Origin: CAZWHE01 sp964633825
GTDB lineage: Bacteria > Planctomycetota > B15-G4 > CAYZWU01
Reading direction: 5' to 3'
DNA length: 42,232 bases
NCBI GenBank assembly: GCA_964633825.1
Contig: CAZWHE010000015.1
Span: 1 to 42,232, forward strand
Positions 9,560 through 18,000 of the stretch are shown here, piece after piece; the first letter of the stretch is position 1, and each line of letters starts with the position of its first letter. The position numbers were made by a program, and so were the translations under genes. Below the pieces are notes generated by a model, which was not told the origin of the DNA, made no database searches, and was given only the letters and a program-made list of their open reading frames with translations.

Positions 9560-11086
9560 TCAAGACGGCTCTCGGTCCAGAGACAGCTCTCGTTCGAGAG
9601 CGCCGCGCCACCTCTGATAAGTTCCGGCGTAAACCTCGGCCGTTTTTGCATCGGCCGTGACAATGCCGGTCATTTCGAGGCCCGCAAAGGCTTCTTCCAT
9701 GCTTGAGTATATCCCGGCGCCGAGCCCGGCGCCCCGGGCCGCACCCTGCGCCCCGTCGGTCTCGAAGAGCTCGACGACCGCGCCGGTGACGGCGGCAAAG
9801 GCTTGGCAGAAGAGGGGGCTCAAAAACATGTTGGCCCGCCCCGCCCTGACCGTGCGGACGCCGACGCCCATCTCGCTCATGATCTCGAGCCCGTAACCGA
9901 GGGCGAAAACGATCCCCTCCTGGGCGGCCCGGAGGAGGTGGCTCGTTTTGTGAACATTAAAATCGAGACCGCGGACCGAAGCGCCCGGACAGAGATCGCC
10001 GAGCGTTCTCTCAGCCCCGTTGCCGTAGGGAAGGACGAGGAGCCCTTCCGATCCCGCCGGCGCGGCCGACGCGAGCTCGTTCATCTTCTCGTAAGAGACG
10101 GGCTCTCCCCCCGACGCCATGACGTTGTGCTTCATCCAGCTGTTGAGGATGCCCGTCCCGTTGACGCAGAGCAGGACGCCGTAACGGGGCCGGTCCTTTT
10201 CGTGGTTCACGTGGACGAAGGTGTTGACCCTTGATCGGGGATCGCGGGCGGCCTTGTCGATGACGCCGTAGATCACGCCCGATGTTCCGGCCGTTGCCGC
10301 GACCTCGCCCGGATTCACAACGCCGAGGGAGAAGGCGTTGTTCGGCTGATCCCCCGCCCTGTAGGAGACGGCGCACCCCGGCTTCAGCCCGAGCTCGCCG
10401 GCGGCGCGGCGCGTCACTTCCCCCTGGACCGAGAAAACGGGAACGACCTCGGGAAGGAGATCGCGCGGGATTCCATAGTGATCGAGAAGAGCGTCCGCCG
10501 TTTTTTCGCCCGCAAAGTCCCAGAGGATTCCTTCGGAAAGGCCCGAGGGCGTTGTCCGGACCCGGCCCGTCATTTTCGCGGCGATGTACTCCCCCGGCAG
10601 CATCATCTTGTGGATGCGGGAGTAGACGTCGGGCTCGTTCTCCTTCACCCACTTCAGCTTGGATGCGGTGAAGTTGCCGGGCGAGTTGAGGAATCGATCG
10701 AGACACTCTTTTTCACCAAGGGCGCGGAAGGCCTCGGCGCCGCAGGGGACGGCGCGGCTGTCGCACCAGATGATGGCGGGCCTGAGCGGTTCGAGTTCCC
10801 TGTCGACGACGACGAGACCGTGCATCTGGTAAGAAATGCCCACGGCGCGAACATCGTGCAGGTCGACGCCCCGTTCCTTTGCGAGGAGAGCCGCTGCTCT
10901 CTTGACGTGATCCCACCAGATTTCGGGATGCTGCTCGGCCCAGCCCGGCCGGCGGGCGACGATGTCGAGCTCCCGCTCCGGCGAAGAGGCGGAGGCGACG
11001 GCGCGCCCCGTCTCCGCGTCGAGAAGGGACGCCTTGATCGACGAGCTGCCTATGTCGAGACCGAGAAGAAAACCCGATTGAGACAT
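9560..11086 (-). CDS. xylB: Xylulokinase (FGGY family)
   Basis: This 508-residue cytoplasmic kinase phosphorylates D-xylulose to xylulose 5-phosphate for the pentose phosphate pathway. The N-terminal nucleotide-binding motif GLDIGSSSIKAS (9-20) and the substrate-loop QMHG (87-90), typical of XylB, are both present. D246 in YRAGDQPNNA fits the catalytic base, and ATAGTSG (about 266-272) is the phosphate-binding loop. Length matches the family (about 480-510). A GGAG site lies 7 bases before the ATG. It is followed by xylose isomerase and preceded 24 bases upstream by the corrinoid protein gene, so all three are probably co-transcribed. Other pentulose or hexulose specificity within FGGY kinases cannot be excluded, but the neighbour supports xylulose. 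Confidence 0.9.
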   Translation of the reverse strand: MSQSGFLLGLDIGSSSIKASLLDAETGRAVASASSPERELDIVARRPGWAEQHPEIWWDHVKRAAALLAKERGVDLHDVRAVGISYQMHGLVVVDRELEPLRPAIIWCDSRAVPCGAEAFRALGEKECLDRFLNSPGNFTASKLKWVKENEPDVYSRIHKMMLPGEYIAAKMTGRVRTTPSGLSEGILWDFAGEKTADALLDHYGIPRDLLPEVVPVFSVQGEVTRRAAGELGLKPGCAVSYRAGDQPNNAFSLGVVNPGEVAATAGTSGVIYGVIDKAARDPRSRVNTFVHVNHEKDRPRYGVLLCVNGTGILNSWMKHNVMASGGEPVSYEKMNELASAAPAGSEGLLVLPYGNGAERTLGDLCPGASVRGLDFNVHKTSHLLRAAQEGIVFALGYGLEIMSEMGVGVRTVRAGRANMFLSPLFCQAFAAVTGAVVELFETDGAQGAARGAGLGAGIYSSMEEAFAGLEMTGIVTADAKTAEVYAGTYQRWRGALERELSLDREPS

Positions 11087-11110
11087 TCCGACTCTCCTCG
11101 CTGACTCCCT

Positions 11111-11740
11111 TCAGAGAAGACGGCGCGCTTCGACGACCGCGCCCCGGGCGTTGGAAGCGTAACCGTCAGCACCGATCTCGTCCGCATAAGCTTGGGTCAC
11201 GGGAGCGCCGCCGACCATCACCTTGACCGACTCGCGGAGACCCCTTTCCTCGAGCTCGTCGACGACGTTCTTCATGACCGGCATCGTTGTGGAGAGGAGG
11301 GACGAGAGCGCCACGATTCCGGCCTTGTTTTTCTCGAGCGCTTCGATGAATTTCACCGCCGGCACGTCGGCGCCCAGGTCGATCACGTCGAACCCTCCTC
11401 CTTCGAGGAGCGATCCTACGAGGTTCTTGCCGATGTCGTGCAGGTCGCCGGCGACCGTTCCGATCACGGCACGGCCCACGGGCTCGGCCCCCTTTTCGGC
11501 GAGGCCGGGCCGGATCAGCTCGAAAGCGGCCTTCATGGCCCGGGACGAGATGAGGAGCTCGGGAAGATAGTATTCGCCCTCCTCGAAACGATTTCCCACC
11601 TCGTCCATGGCCGGAATCAGGCTGCCGTTCACCAGGTCCTCGGGATCGCTCCCGGCGGCCAGCGCCTCGCCCGCGATGCGCTTTGCTCCATCGGCGTCGC
11701 CGTCGATCACGGCATCGATAAGCTCCCGGTTGTCATTCAT
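11111..11740 (-). CDS. Corrinoid (B12-binding) methyltransferase protein, MtmC/MttC/MtaC type
   Basis: This 209-residue protein has the two-domain layout of methyltransferase corrinoid proteins: a helical cap (about 1-90, with the typical LIPAMDEVGNRFEEGEYYLPE stretch split here as LIPAMDEVG and EYYLPELLIS) and a Rossmann-like cobalamin domain. The lower axial ligand motif DLHDIG has H101, and VALSSLLSTTM and VGGAPV are the usual follow-on loops. Such proteins carry a methyl group on cobalt between a substrate-specific methyltransferase and an acceptor enzyme. The ATG at 11740 overlaps the stop of the GH35 gene as ATGA, showing translational coupling. A longer frame reaching 11953 overlaps GH35 and is rejected. 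Placement between a glycosidase and xylB is unusual and suggests demethylation of O-methyl sugars. Its dedicated first methyltransferase is not in the window unless it is the 3116-4237 protein. Confidence 0.9.
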   Translation of the reverse strand: MNDNRELIDAVIDGDADGAKRIAGEALAAGSDPEDLVNGSLIPAMDEVGNRFEEGEYYLPELLISSRAMKAAFELIRPGLAEKGAEPVGRAVIGTVAGDLHDIGKNLVGSLLEGGGFDVIDLGADVPAVKFIEALEKNKAGIVALSSLLSTTMPVMKNVVDELEERGLRESVKVMVGGAPVTQAYADEIGADGYASNARGAVVEARRLL

Positions 11741-13614
11741 GGTGTCACGATCCTTCCTGAACAGCGGGGCAGATCCACGTGGAGGATCTTCCCCTCGACT
11801 TCGATTTTTGCGTTTTTCGCCTCGCCCGGGTTGAGAACAACGATCTTGCCGCCCCGCCGGGCTGCGTGGACGCCAGGCGTGAGGGGCAGGACCGGAATCG
11901 CCACACCGAGAAAGCGATGCAGGGCGAGAACAGCCTCCGGGCTCGGCGCGCACCCGAGTACGGTCGTTGTTCCCCTGCCGCGCCGCTCGTGATAACCGGT
12001 GACATAGGTCCGGCCGGCGGCGGTCTCCATGTGGCGCCGGTCGTTTTCATCAACATCCCAGGCGAGCTGTTTCGCCTCGATCGGATCGCCGGGCACGTCC
12101 CTGTAGGCAAAGACCGGTTCGTGAGTCACAAAACCGATCGAGACCTCCAGACACCGGGCGAAAGGGTGGCTCGAGCCGTCCGGTTCCGCCGCGCCTTCAA
12201 CGAGCTTTTGGAAGAAGACGAGGTGACCGCCCTCCTCCACATATTGCCAGAGACGGTCCGTTCTCTCAATACCGCCTGTAAAGAAGAGAATGGGGGGCGG
12301 TTTCCTCCAGGCCGCGTCGGGGCCAACGAAGCCGCCGTCGGGGACGACGAAGTCGCCGTCGGCGCCGGCAAAATCGCGATCCACATCGACAAAATCATAC
12401 TCGATCCCCGTCTCGTGGAGTGCGGCGAGGAGAGGATCGCCCTCTTCCTTGCCCATCTCGTGAACAGCCTCGAAGAACTCCTTCCCGGAAGCAAGCCTCT
12501 TGATCTCGGCCGCCTGGTTGGCGGGCCACGACCAGGTGACGCCGCACGAAACCTCGGGAGGCGGCGCCGGCCCGAGCTCCCGGAAGGCCGCGGCCGCTTC
12601 GGCGAAAGCCTTCCCCTGCTTAGGATCGATCACGCCCTGTTCATTGATGGGAGCGCCCGTCCAGTTGCCGCGGTTGACGAGCATGTACCAGTTCCACCCC
12701 CGGATCCCCAAAGCGATCGCGGTCCAGGCGCAGAGCCGGTAGTGGTCGGGCGAGAAGGTCCTTTTTGCGCTATCCCAGATTCCGCTCCCGAACTCGGTGA
12801 TCAAAGGGGTCTTGGTGACGGACCGGAGGAGCCGGAGCCGTTCGCAAAAAGCGGCGTAACCGGTCCGACACTCGTTGTCGGGATAGATATCGATGCCGAA
12901 GAAATCGCCCGCCTCGTCGAAGTCGGCCCAGTTCTGGGCATCCACACCGGGCCAGGTGTTGAGCACGATCGGAACGGGACAGCCATGCTTCCTGTACTCG
13001 CCCACCACCCACTTTGCATAATCCCTTGCGAGATCGTAGCGATAGCGGCAGCCATCCCTGAACCGCTTGTTGTCCACAAAAGGAACGAGAGACGGCATCG
13101 CCTCGTCGAAACCGCCGTACTCCGCACCCCAGGCCGCGTTGACGGCTTCGATCGTTTTGTACCGGCTTTCGAGCCAGGCGGCGAAGCCGAGATCCTCCCC
13201 GTAAAAATGGAGCATGGGATCGATCTCGTTGTCGGCCTGGAGAACGGTGATCGGTTTCCCGAAAAAGGGCGCCAGAACCTTCATCACGGCCCCGATCCAG
13301 TGTGCGGCCTTGCGCCGGAACTCGGGGTGCATCTTGTGAAAGGGGGCCGCGTGATCGGGGACGCCCAGGTTCCGCCATTCGGCATAGATGTATGGGCCTG
13401 GCCGGATGAAGAGATCGAATCCCTTCTTCTCCACGAGTCGGATGAAGTCCTCGAGAAGCGCGAAATCGTAAACCCCCTCCTCCTTCTCGTGGAACTCCCA
13501 GGGCACGTAGGTTCCGATCGTGTCGACGCCGAGCTTTTGCGCCGACTCGAGGCAGCGCTCCCAGCACGGGCGCTCGATCCGCCAGTAGTGGACCTCTCCT
13601 CCGATCATGGGCAT
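11737..13614 (-). CDS. GH35/GH42-like beta-galactosidase
   Basis: This 625-residue glycosidase has no signal peptide and starts almost directly in the barrel with GGEVHYWR. The GH35 signature IRPGPYIYAEW lies at 70-80. The acid/base is probably E130 in QADNEI and the nucleophile E274 in LITEFGSG. The C-terminal half has a class-I-GATase-like segment (about 410-520) and a small beta domain, as in GH42-type enzymes. It probably hydrolyses beta-galactosides or a related glycoside in the cytoplasm. The ATG at 13614 is fixed by an in-frame TAA 24 bases upstream, and GGGAG precedes it by 7 bases. It is the first gene of the operon and overlaps the corrinoid protein by four bases. A 3 x 21-bp repeat sits inside it. 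Confidence 0.85.
   Translation of the reverse strand: MPMIGGEVHYWRIERPCWERCLESAQKLGVDTIGTYVPWEFHEKEEGVYDFALLEDFIRLVEKKGFDLFIRPGPYIYAEWRNLGVPDHAAPFHKMHPEFRRKAAHWIGAVMKVLAPFFGKPITVLQADNEIDPMLHFYGEDLGFAAWLESRYKTIEAVNAAWGAEYGGFDEAMPSLVPFVDNKRFRDGCRYRYDLARDYAKWVVGEYRKHGCPVPIVLNTWPGVDAQNWADFDEAGDFFGIDIYPDNECRTGYAAFCERLRLLRSVTKTPLITEFGSGIWDSAKRTFSPDHYRLCAWTAIALGIRGWNWYMLVNRGNWTGAPINEQGVIDPKQGKAFAEAAAAFRELGPAPPPEVSCGVTWSWPANQAAEIKRLASGKEFFEAVHEMGKEEGDPLLAALHETGIEYDFVDVDRDFAGADGDFVVPDGGFVGPDAAWRKPPPILFFTGGIERTDRLWQYVEEGGHLVFFQKLVEGAAEPDGSSHPFARCLEVSIGFVTHEPVFAYRDVPGDPIEAKQLAWDVDENDRRHMETAAGRTYVTGYHERRGRGTTTVLGCAPSPEAVLALHRFLGVAIPVLPLTPGVHAARRGGKIVVLNPGEAKNAKIEVEGKILHVDLPRCSGRIVTP
12319..12381 (-). repeat. 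Three imperfect 21-bp tandem repeats inside the GH35 gene
   Basis: On the minus strand 12381-12361, 12360-12340 and 12339-12319 encode DRDFAGA, DGDFVVP and DGGFVGP in frame. The unit is 7 codons, so copy-number change would not shift the frame. It lies in a loop-like acidic segment between the catalytic barrel and the C-terminal part. Confidence 0.7.
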
Positions 13615-13970
13615 ACTCCCGGTGTCAATGGAACATTATAAGCAACACAGGAATTGAGATGTTGAAAAAGGAAGGAGCTTTGTATGGCATCAGTAATGGG
13701 GATAAGTCTATCTCGTTCGAAGACTCTCAGATATTATCCTCGTCATAGGCCACAAAGTATCACGTAACCGCATATAATATTGATATTTCATTTCATCTAA
13801 AAAATCAGGGGAATTCAGGGGCAGTTCCCAGTTCGTCAGAAGCTGCTTTCGCCCGATTATTAACGGAAATGTGCTTATTGGAAGTTTCTTCACTTGTCAC
13901 TTTTCGTACGAATTATCTTTCAATCGAAGAACATACTCTATCCTTAAAGAGGATACCAACATTCCCCTCC
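13615..13970. other. AT-rich intergenic region (356 bases)
   Basis: This stretch is clearly lower in GC than its neighbours. It holds the GH35 promoter candidate at its left end. A small minus-strand open frame (13708-13893, 61 codons) matches nothing I recognise and has no convincing ribosome site. Around 13808-13830 the plus strand reads GGGGAATTC, AGGGGCA, GTTCCC, an imperfect GGGAA/TTCCC dyad that resembles REP-type debris. I see no RNA gene. Confidence 0.5.
13635..13647 (-). promoter_or_regulatory. Candidate -10 region with shared TGTTGCTTATA word
   Basis: On the minus strand the word TGTTGCTTATA (13647-13637) continues as TATAAT (13640-13635), a perfect -10 hexamer 20 bases before the GH35 start. 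The same 11-base word occurs 25 bases before the FAD-subunit gene (29931-29941). No clear -35 is seen at 16-18 bases. The 5' leader would be about 13 bases. Confidence 0.5.
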
Positions 13971-16340
13971 TTAATGTCGATGACGCTGAATATTATCCAG
14001 GCCGATCCGCATGGAAGCGATTTCGAAAGGTTTCAGCCTGCGATTGATCCGAAGGCTGGGAGAAAAGATGTTGAGAACGGCCGCGGTTTCGCGCCCCTCT
14101 GTCTCTTGAAGCCGCACGACAAGGGCTTGACCGTCGCCGGCCGGCCTGCATGAGAGGAGGCGCACGCTTTGGGGAGAGAGGGTGAGCAGCTCATCCGCCC
14201 GGCCATGACCCGTCGCAGGGAGATGGGGAAAGACGAGAGGCGGTGCGACGATCCATTCGGCGAGCCCGGGCAGCATTTTGCGGACAACGTCCGGCTTGCC
14301 CGTGGCGACGAGAAGCTTCAGCTCGTGCTCTCCCTGGTCCATGAAACGCCTCTCCGGCGGGGGATCGAGCGAGATCGGCGTCAAGACGGATCCTTCTTCC
14401 TGTGTGAAGCCGGCTGATGTGTGGCAATAAGCCGCGCTCCGCAGCACCGACAGCCTGACCTCGCCCTCTTTGAAATCGAAGCCGTGCTGGCCGCTATTCA
14501 CAATGCCGACGGCGGCAGGGGTTCCATCCTTTTTACCTTTCGCCATGAGCCAGCCGCTCTGGACGTGTTCCCGGCCGTCTTCGGAATGCCGGACCACGCC
14601 TCCCGGAACCTCGCAATAAAGGACAGGTTCTGAAAGACCCGTGGGTAGGACGAGCTTGAGCATCTTCCTCTGTTCGTTCCAGAGGATGCGGAAGCGGTGC
14701 TCGACAACTGGCCAGTCGGGGTAGGTGATCGTGTGAAGCACGATCCGGCTCCGGTTGTATGTATACACCCTTTCGAAGATCGTCCGGACAGGGCCCGTCT
14801 CGATCACGGCCGTGTCCGCGGATCCGGGCCGGAACGAACCGGCGATCTCGCGAAAGCTTTCGCACGCTGCCCCCCACGAATCACCCCGGTCCTCGACAAC
14901 GAGTGGAAGTGGTTCGAGCGGGCCTGGTTCTCCCGCCGGGCCGCACTCCTGCTTGGGCGGCGGACCTTCAGCCACGTCAACGCGATAGACGGCCCGTCCC
15001 AGGGCGGGGAGGTCGGCCATGAACGAAACCTTCCGCCGCCAGCCGTTGAAGGGGAGGAGGGCCTCGGGCACCTCTTCCTGGCAAACGATCTCCTTCCCGC
15101 TGCTGTCGAAGAGCTCAAGATGCCACTCCCCTTTCCAGAGGGGGCGGTAATCGACCATGCACTCGAACTCGACAGGGACACGGGTGCAGCAGGGATTGGC
15201 GTTCAGCACGGTGACGGGGAGCGGCAGGTCGAGAGGCGCCCCCCGGTTCAGGGCAGCGGCTGCGCTCAAGCGGAGGGTGCGGACCTTTTCGGCCACACCG
15301 CCGTAAAGATCGAGGGCGTCCTTTTCAGCCGGGGCCGTGCACGTTCCGGGCAGGATATCGTGAAAATCGTTGAAGAGATGCCCCTGCCAGGCTTTCTCGA
15401 ACTCGCCGTTGGGAAAGGGCTCACGCCGCAGCTTCCAGGCCGCAGTGCAGAGCGCCTCGGCCTGAACGAGGCGGGAGAGGCTCTTCCGGGCCCGGCGCTT
15501 GATCCGGGAGAGCGAGGTATAGCTCCCCGGGAAGACATCCTGGAGAGATTGTTCCACGATGGGCGCGCTCCAGGCCGCTTCCTCGAGGTCGCTCAAGAGG
15601 CGGTCCGGTGTGGAGTGGATGACCTCGACGCGCTTCTCCATCGAGATGAAATCATCGATCACGGCGAGGTCTTTCCGCGTCGGCCCCCCGCCGTGGTCGC
15701 CCAGCCCCCAGAAAACGGGAACGGCGCGGTTCAGCCGGAGGGCGAGCTCGGCGCCCTCTTCGATGCGCGCGGCCATGTTGTCGCGCTCCGTGTGGTAGAG
15801 GCCGACGCTGATCCTGAGAGCCGGGATCTCCGTGCCGTCCACCCCGCGCCAGCGGAAGAGATCGGACGGGAGATCGACGAGATCCTTCTCAGGCCTCATG
15901 AAGATATACATGCCGTAGCCAAAGAGCCTGAGGATCTGAGGCAGGCCCGGGCCGTGGCCGAAAGAGTCGAAGTTGTAGGCCACGCGGGGGCGGGCGTCGA
16001 AGTGCTCGGCGAAGAACTTCCTCCCTTCCGAGATGCAGCGGATGAGCGACTCCGTGCCGGGAATGTTGAGGTCGGGCTGAAGATGCCACCCCCCGCTGAT
16101 CCGCCACCGCCCTTTCGCCGCGAGGTCCTTGATTTCATGGAAAAGGCCGGGATCGAGCTCGCGCACCCACTTGTAGAGAAGGGCCTCGTTGTGATTGAAG
16201 ATCAAGCCCTCGTGCTCGTTCAAGAGCGTGGCCGCGGTCCGGAACGTCGCCAGCGCTTCGGAAGCCCCCTCTTCCCATCGCCACTGCCAGACCGGATCGA
16301 GATGGGCCGTACAGATCAGGTGAACTCGAGGGTGTTCCAT
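13971..16340 (-). CDS. GH38 alpha-mannosidase
   Basis: This 789-residue enzyme belongs to the zinc-dependent retaining GH38 family, which cleaves terminal alpha-mannosides. The zinc pair H13 and D15 is in TAHLDPVWQW, the nucleophile D125 is in FDSFGHGPG, and the later zinc His lies in NDFHDILPGTC. The C-terminal half is the usual beta-sandwich region. No signal peptide is present, so it should act in the cytoplasm on imported oligosaccharides. The ATG at 16340 has GAGGAG 6 bases upstream; the frame stays open far upstream but that part runs antisense to the ribokinase and is rejected. It is divergent from the ribokinase gene across 156 bases. Released mannose could be handled by the lyxose/mannose isomerase encoded at 17320-18000. 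Confidence 0.92.
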   Translation of the reverse strand: MEHPRVHLICTAHLDPVWQWRWEEGASEALATFRTAATLLNEHEGLIFNHNEALLYKWVRELDPGLFHEIKDLAAKGRWRISGGWHLQPDLNIPGTESLIRCISEGRKFFAEHFDARPRVAYNFDSFGHGPGLPQILRLFGYGMYIFMRPEKDLVDLPSDLFRWRGVDGTEIPALRISVGLYHTERDNMAARIEEGAELALRLNRAVPVFWGLGDHGGGPTRKDLAVIDDFISMEKRVEVIHSTPDRLLSDLEEAAWSAPIVEQSLQDVFPGSYTSLSRIKRRARKSLSRLVQAEALCTAAWKLRREPFPNGEFEKAWQGHLFNDFHDILPGTCTAPAEKDALDLYGGVAEKVRTLRLSAAAALNRGAPLDLPLPVTVLNANPCCTRVPVEFECMVDYRPLWKGEWHLELFDSSGKEIVCQEEVPEALLPFNGWRRKVSFMADLPALGRAVYRVDVAEGPPPKQECGPAGEPGPLEPLPLVVEDRGDSWGAACESFREIAGSFRPGSADTAVIETGPVRTIFERVYTYNRSRIVLHTITYPDWPVVEHRFRILWNEQRKMLKLVLPTGLSEPVLYCEVPGGVVRHSEDGREHVQSGWLMAKGKKDGTPAAVGIVNSGQHGFDFKEGEVRLSVLRSAAYCHTSAGFTQEEGSVLTPISLDPPPERRFMDQGEHELKLLVATGKPDVVRKMLPGLAEWIVAPPLVFPHLPATGHGRADELLTLSPQSVRLLSCRPAGDGQALVVRLQETEGRETAAVLNIFSPSLRINRRLKPFEIASMRIGLDNIQRHRH

Positions 16341-16496
16341 GGGCTTCTCCTCGATCCATTCTCTTTCCTCTCCCTGCTGAATGCAAGGCGGAGCAGGGAC
16401 AAGACCGGGCGACCGCGCCGTGACAGAGCCGGCCTTGTTCGTTGCGCCCGATTCTGGTATGGGTTGATACCGAAAACCGTGCGAGCGGAGACCGCC

Positions 16497-17318
16497 GTGA
16501 CAGAGCGCACCATCACCGTGATCGGAAGCGTCAACATCGACCTCGTCGTGTCGGGCGATCGGCTGCCCCGCGAGGGCGAGACCGTTCTCGGCCATACCTT
16601 CGCCGTCTTTCCCGGCGGCAAGGGCGCGAACCAGGCCGCGTCCGCCGCCCGCCTCGGCGGGAGGGTGCGCTTCATCGGCAGCGTGGGGAAGGACGAATAC
16701 GCCGACCTGGCCCGCCGAAGCCTCGAAGCAGCGGGCGTGAATATCGACCACCTGCGCACGGTCCACGGCCACACGGGCGTGGCCCTGATCGCCGTGGACA
16801 AGAAGGGACGCAACCAGATCTCCGTCGCGCCCGGCGCCAACAGCCGGACGCGCCCCCGCGGCCGCTGCGACATCGCGCTCATGCAGCTCGAAACCCCCTT
16901 CTCCCTCCCCCGGGCCGAGACAATGATTCTCAACGCCGCGCCCGCGGCCAAGGTCCCGCTGAAAGGCGTCGATATCCTCATCGTGAACGAGAGCGAAGCC
17001 GAGCTCCTGTCGGGCAAAAGGGATCTCTCCGAGGCCGTCCGCCTTCTCGAGCGACGCGGCGCGGGCCGCGTCATCGTCACCCTCGGCAGAAGAGGCGTCC
17101 TCGACGAGGGAAGGGTCCGCCGGGCGTTCCGGGTCAGGGCCGTCGACACGGTCGGCGCGGGCGACACCTTTGCCGGCGCCTTTGCGGCCGCTCTCAGCCG
17201 CGGCCGCGACGACCCTGTCCGCTTCGCGCAGGCCGCCGCCGCGCTGAGCTGCACCAAGCCCGGGGCCCGGAGCGCGCCCCGGCCCGGCGAGGTGGAGAAG
17301 CTGCTGAAAGGCCGTTGA
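16497..17318 (+). CDS. rbsK: Compact ribokinase (PfkB family)
   Basis: This 273-residue kinase phosphorylates D-ribose or a similar sugar. It has the N-terminal VIGSVNIDLV strand, the PGGKGANQA substrate motif, GRNQISVAPGAN, LMQLETP, and the C-terminal anion-hole and base motif DTVGAGDTF. E. coli RbsK has 309 residues; by eye, helices are shortened on both sides of LMQLETP, losing about 20 residues. All active-site motifs are kept, so it is probably functional but compact. The start is a GTG at 16497 with GGAG 6 bases upstream. It is the only plus-strand gene between 6.5 and 30 kb and ends one base before the convergent lyxose isomerase stop. Another sugar kinase specificity in PfkB is possible. 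Confidence 0.85.
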   Translation: MTERTITVIGSVNIDLVVSGDRLPREGETVLGHTFAVFPGGKGANQAASAARLGGRVRFIGSVGKDEYADLARRSLEAAGVNIDHLRTVHGHTGVALIAVDKKGRNQISVAPGANSRTRPRGRCDIALMQLETPFSLPRAETMILNAAPAAKVPLKGVDILIVNESEAELLSGKRDLSEAVRLLERRGAGRVIVTLGRRGVLDEGRVRRAFRVRAVDTVGAGDTFAGAFAAALSRGRDDPVRFAQAAAALSCTKPGARSAPRPGEVEKLLKGR

Positions 17319-17319
17319 T

Positions 17320-18000
17320 TCAGCGCGGCGCGGGATACTCGAAGCAGAGAAGGCGTTCGGGCGGCTCGTCCTCGTCGATCTCGGGAAAGCGGGGGAGGTC
17401 TTCGAGGAAGCGATTGTCACGCTCGTCGTCGTTGACCGAGCTCACCTCGCCGATGAGAACGGGGCCGCTCCCCTCTTCGGGCCGGAACGAATGGTAGAGG
17501 TAGGGCGTGAGCGTGATCGATTCGCCCGGAGAGAGCACGACCTCCTCCCCGGGATCGAAGAGCTGAAGCCTGCCGTCGACGACGGCCTTCACCCTTTCGC
17601 TCGAGCGGGATTCATCCATCCTGTCGGCCATGACGAGGCGGATAACGAGCCTGCCGCCCCCCCTGTTGATGATGTCCTCCGTCTTCTTCCAGTGGAAATG
17701 GGTCGGCGTGACCTGGCCTTCCAGCGAAAAAAGCATTTTTTCGCAGTAGGGCTTGCTCTCCCCGTCGCCGGGATCGCCGTTCCGGATCGTGAAGAGGGTC
17801 AGGCCCTCTCTCTCGAAACGACCCTTGCCGAAATCGGTCACGTCCCAGCCGAGACGGACCCTCCTGATCTCGTCGTACTCTCTTCCCTTTTCGGACCATT
17901 CCTCGGGAGACCAGCGGGCGAAGGGGGGAAGGCGGAATCCCGATTTCGCGGCATAGGCGGCGGCCGTTCGGATCGCCCTGTTGATCTCGGAACGCTTCAT
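17320..18000 (-). CDS. D-lyxose/D-mannose ketol-isomerase (cupin)
   Basis: This 226-residue cupin matches the D-lyxose isomerase family, which interconverts D-lyxose and D-xylulose and often D-mannose and D-fructose. The metal site is visible: H101 and H103 in THFHWKKTED, E108 in the same motif, and H170 in LYHSF. Length matches the characterised enzymes (about 225-230). The ATG at 18000 overlaps the stop of the HAD phosphatase gene as ATGA, and AAGGGAG lies 10 bases upstream. It is the last gene of a coupled chain with GH65 and the HAD enzyme. The nearby alpha-mannosidase suggests mannose as one physiological substrate; the xylulokinase would take up D-xylulose made from lyxose. Confidence 0.88.
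   Translation of the reverse strand: MKRSEINRAIRTAAAYAAKSGFRLPPFARWSPEEWSEKGREYDEIRRVRLGWDVTDFGKGRFEREGLTLFTIRNGDPGDGESKPYCEKMLFSLEGQVTPTHFHWKKTEDIINRGGGRLVIRLVMADRMDESRSSERVKAVVDGRLQLFDPGEEVVLSPGESITLTPYLYHSFRPEEGSGPVLIGEVSSVNDDERDNRFLEDLPRFPEIDEDEPPERLLCFEYPAPR

Noticed and set aside
6481..9660. A 1059-codon plus-strand open frame
   Set aside because: It is antisense to the toroid protein and xylose isomerase, both with clear family motifs; high GC produces such frames.
13637..13647. Sigma-54 promoter suggested by TTGCTT
   Set aside because: The required GG at -24 is absent at both sites carrying the word.
13708..13893. 61-codon minus-strand open frame in AT-rich DNA
   Set aside because: No ribosome site, no recognisable domain; likely chance.
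16341..17420. N-terminal extension of the alpha-mannosidase frame
   Set aside because: It is antisense to the ribokinase; the GH38 start at 16340 has a good ribosome site.
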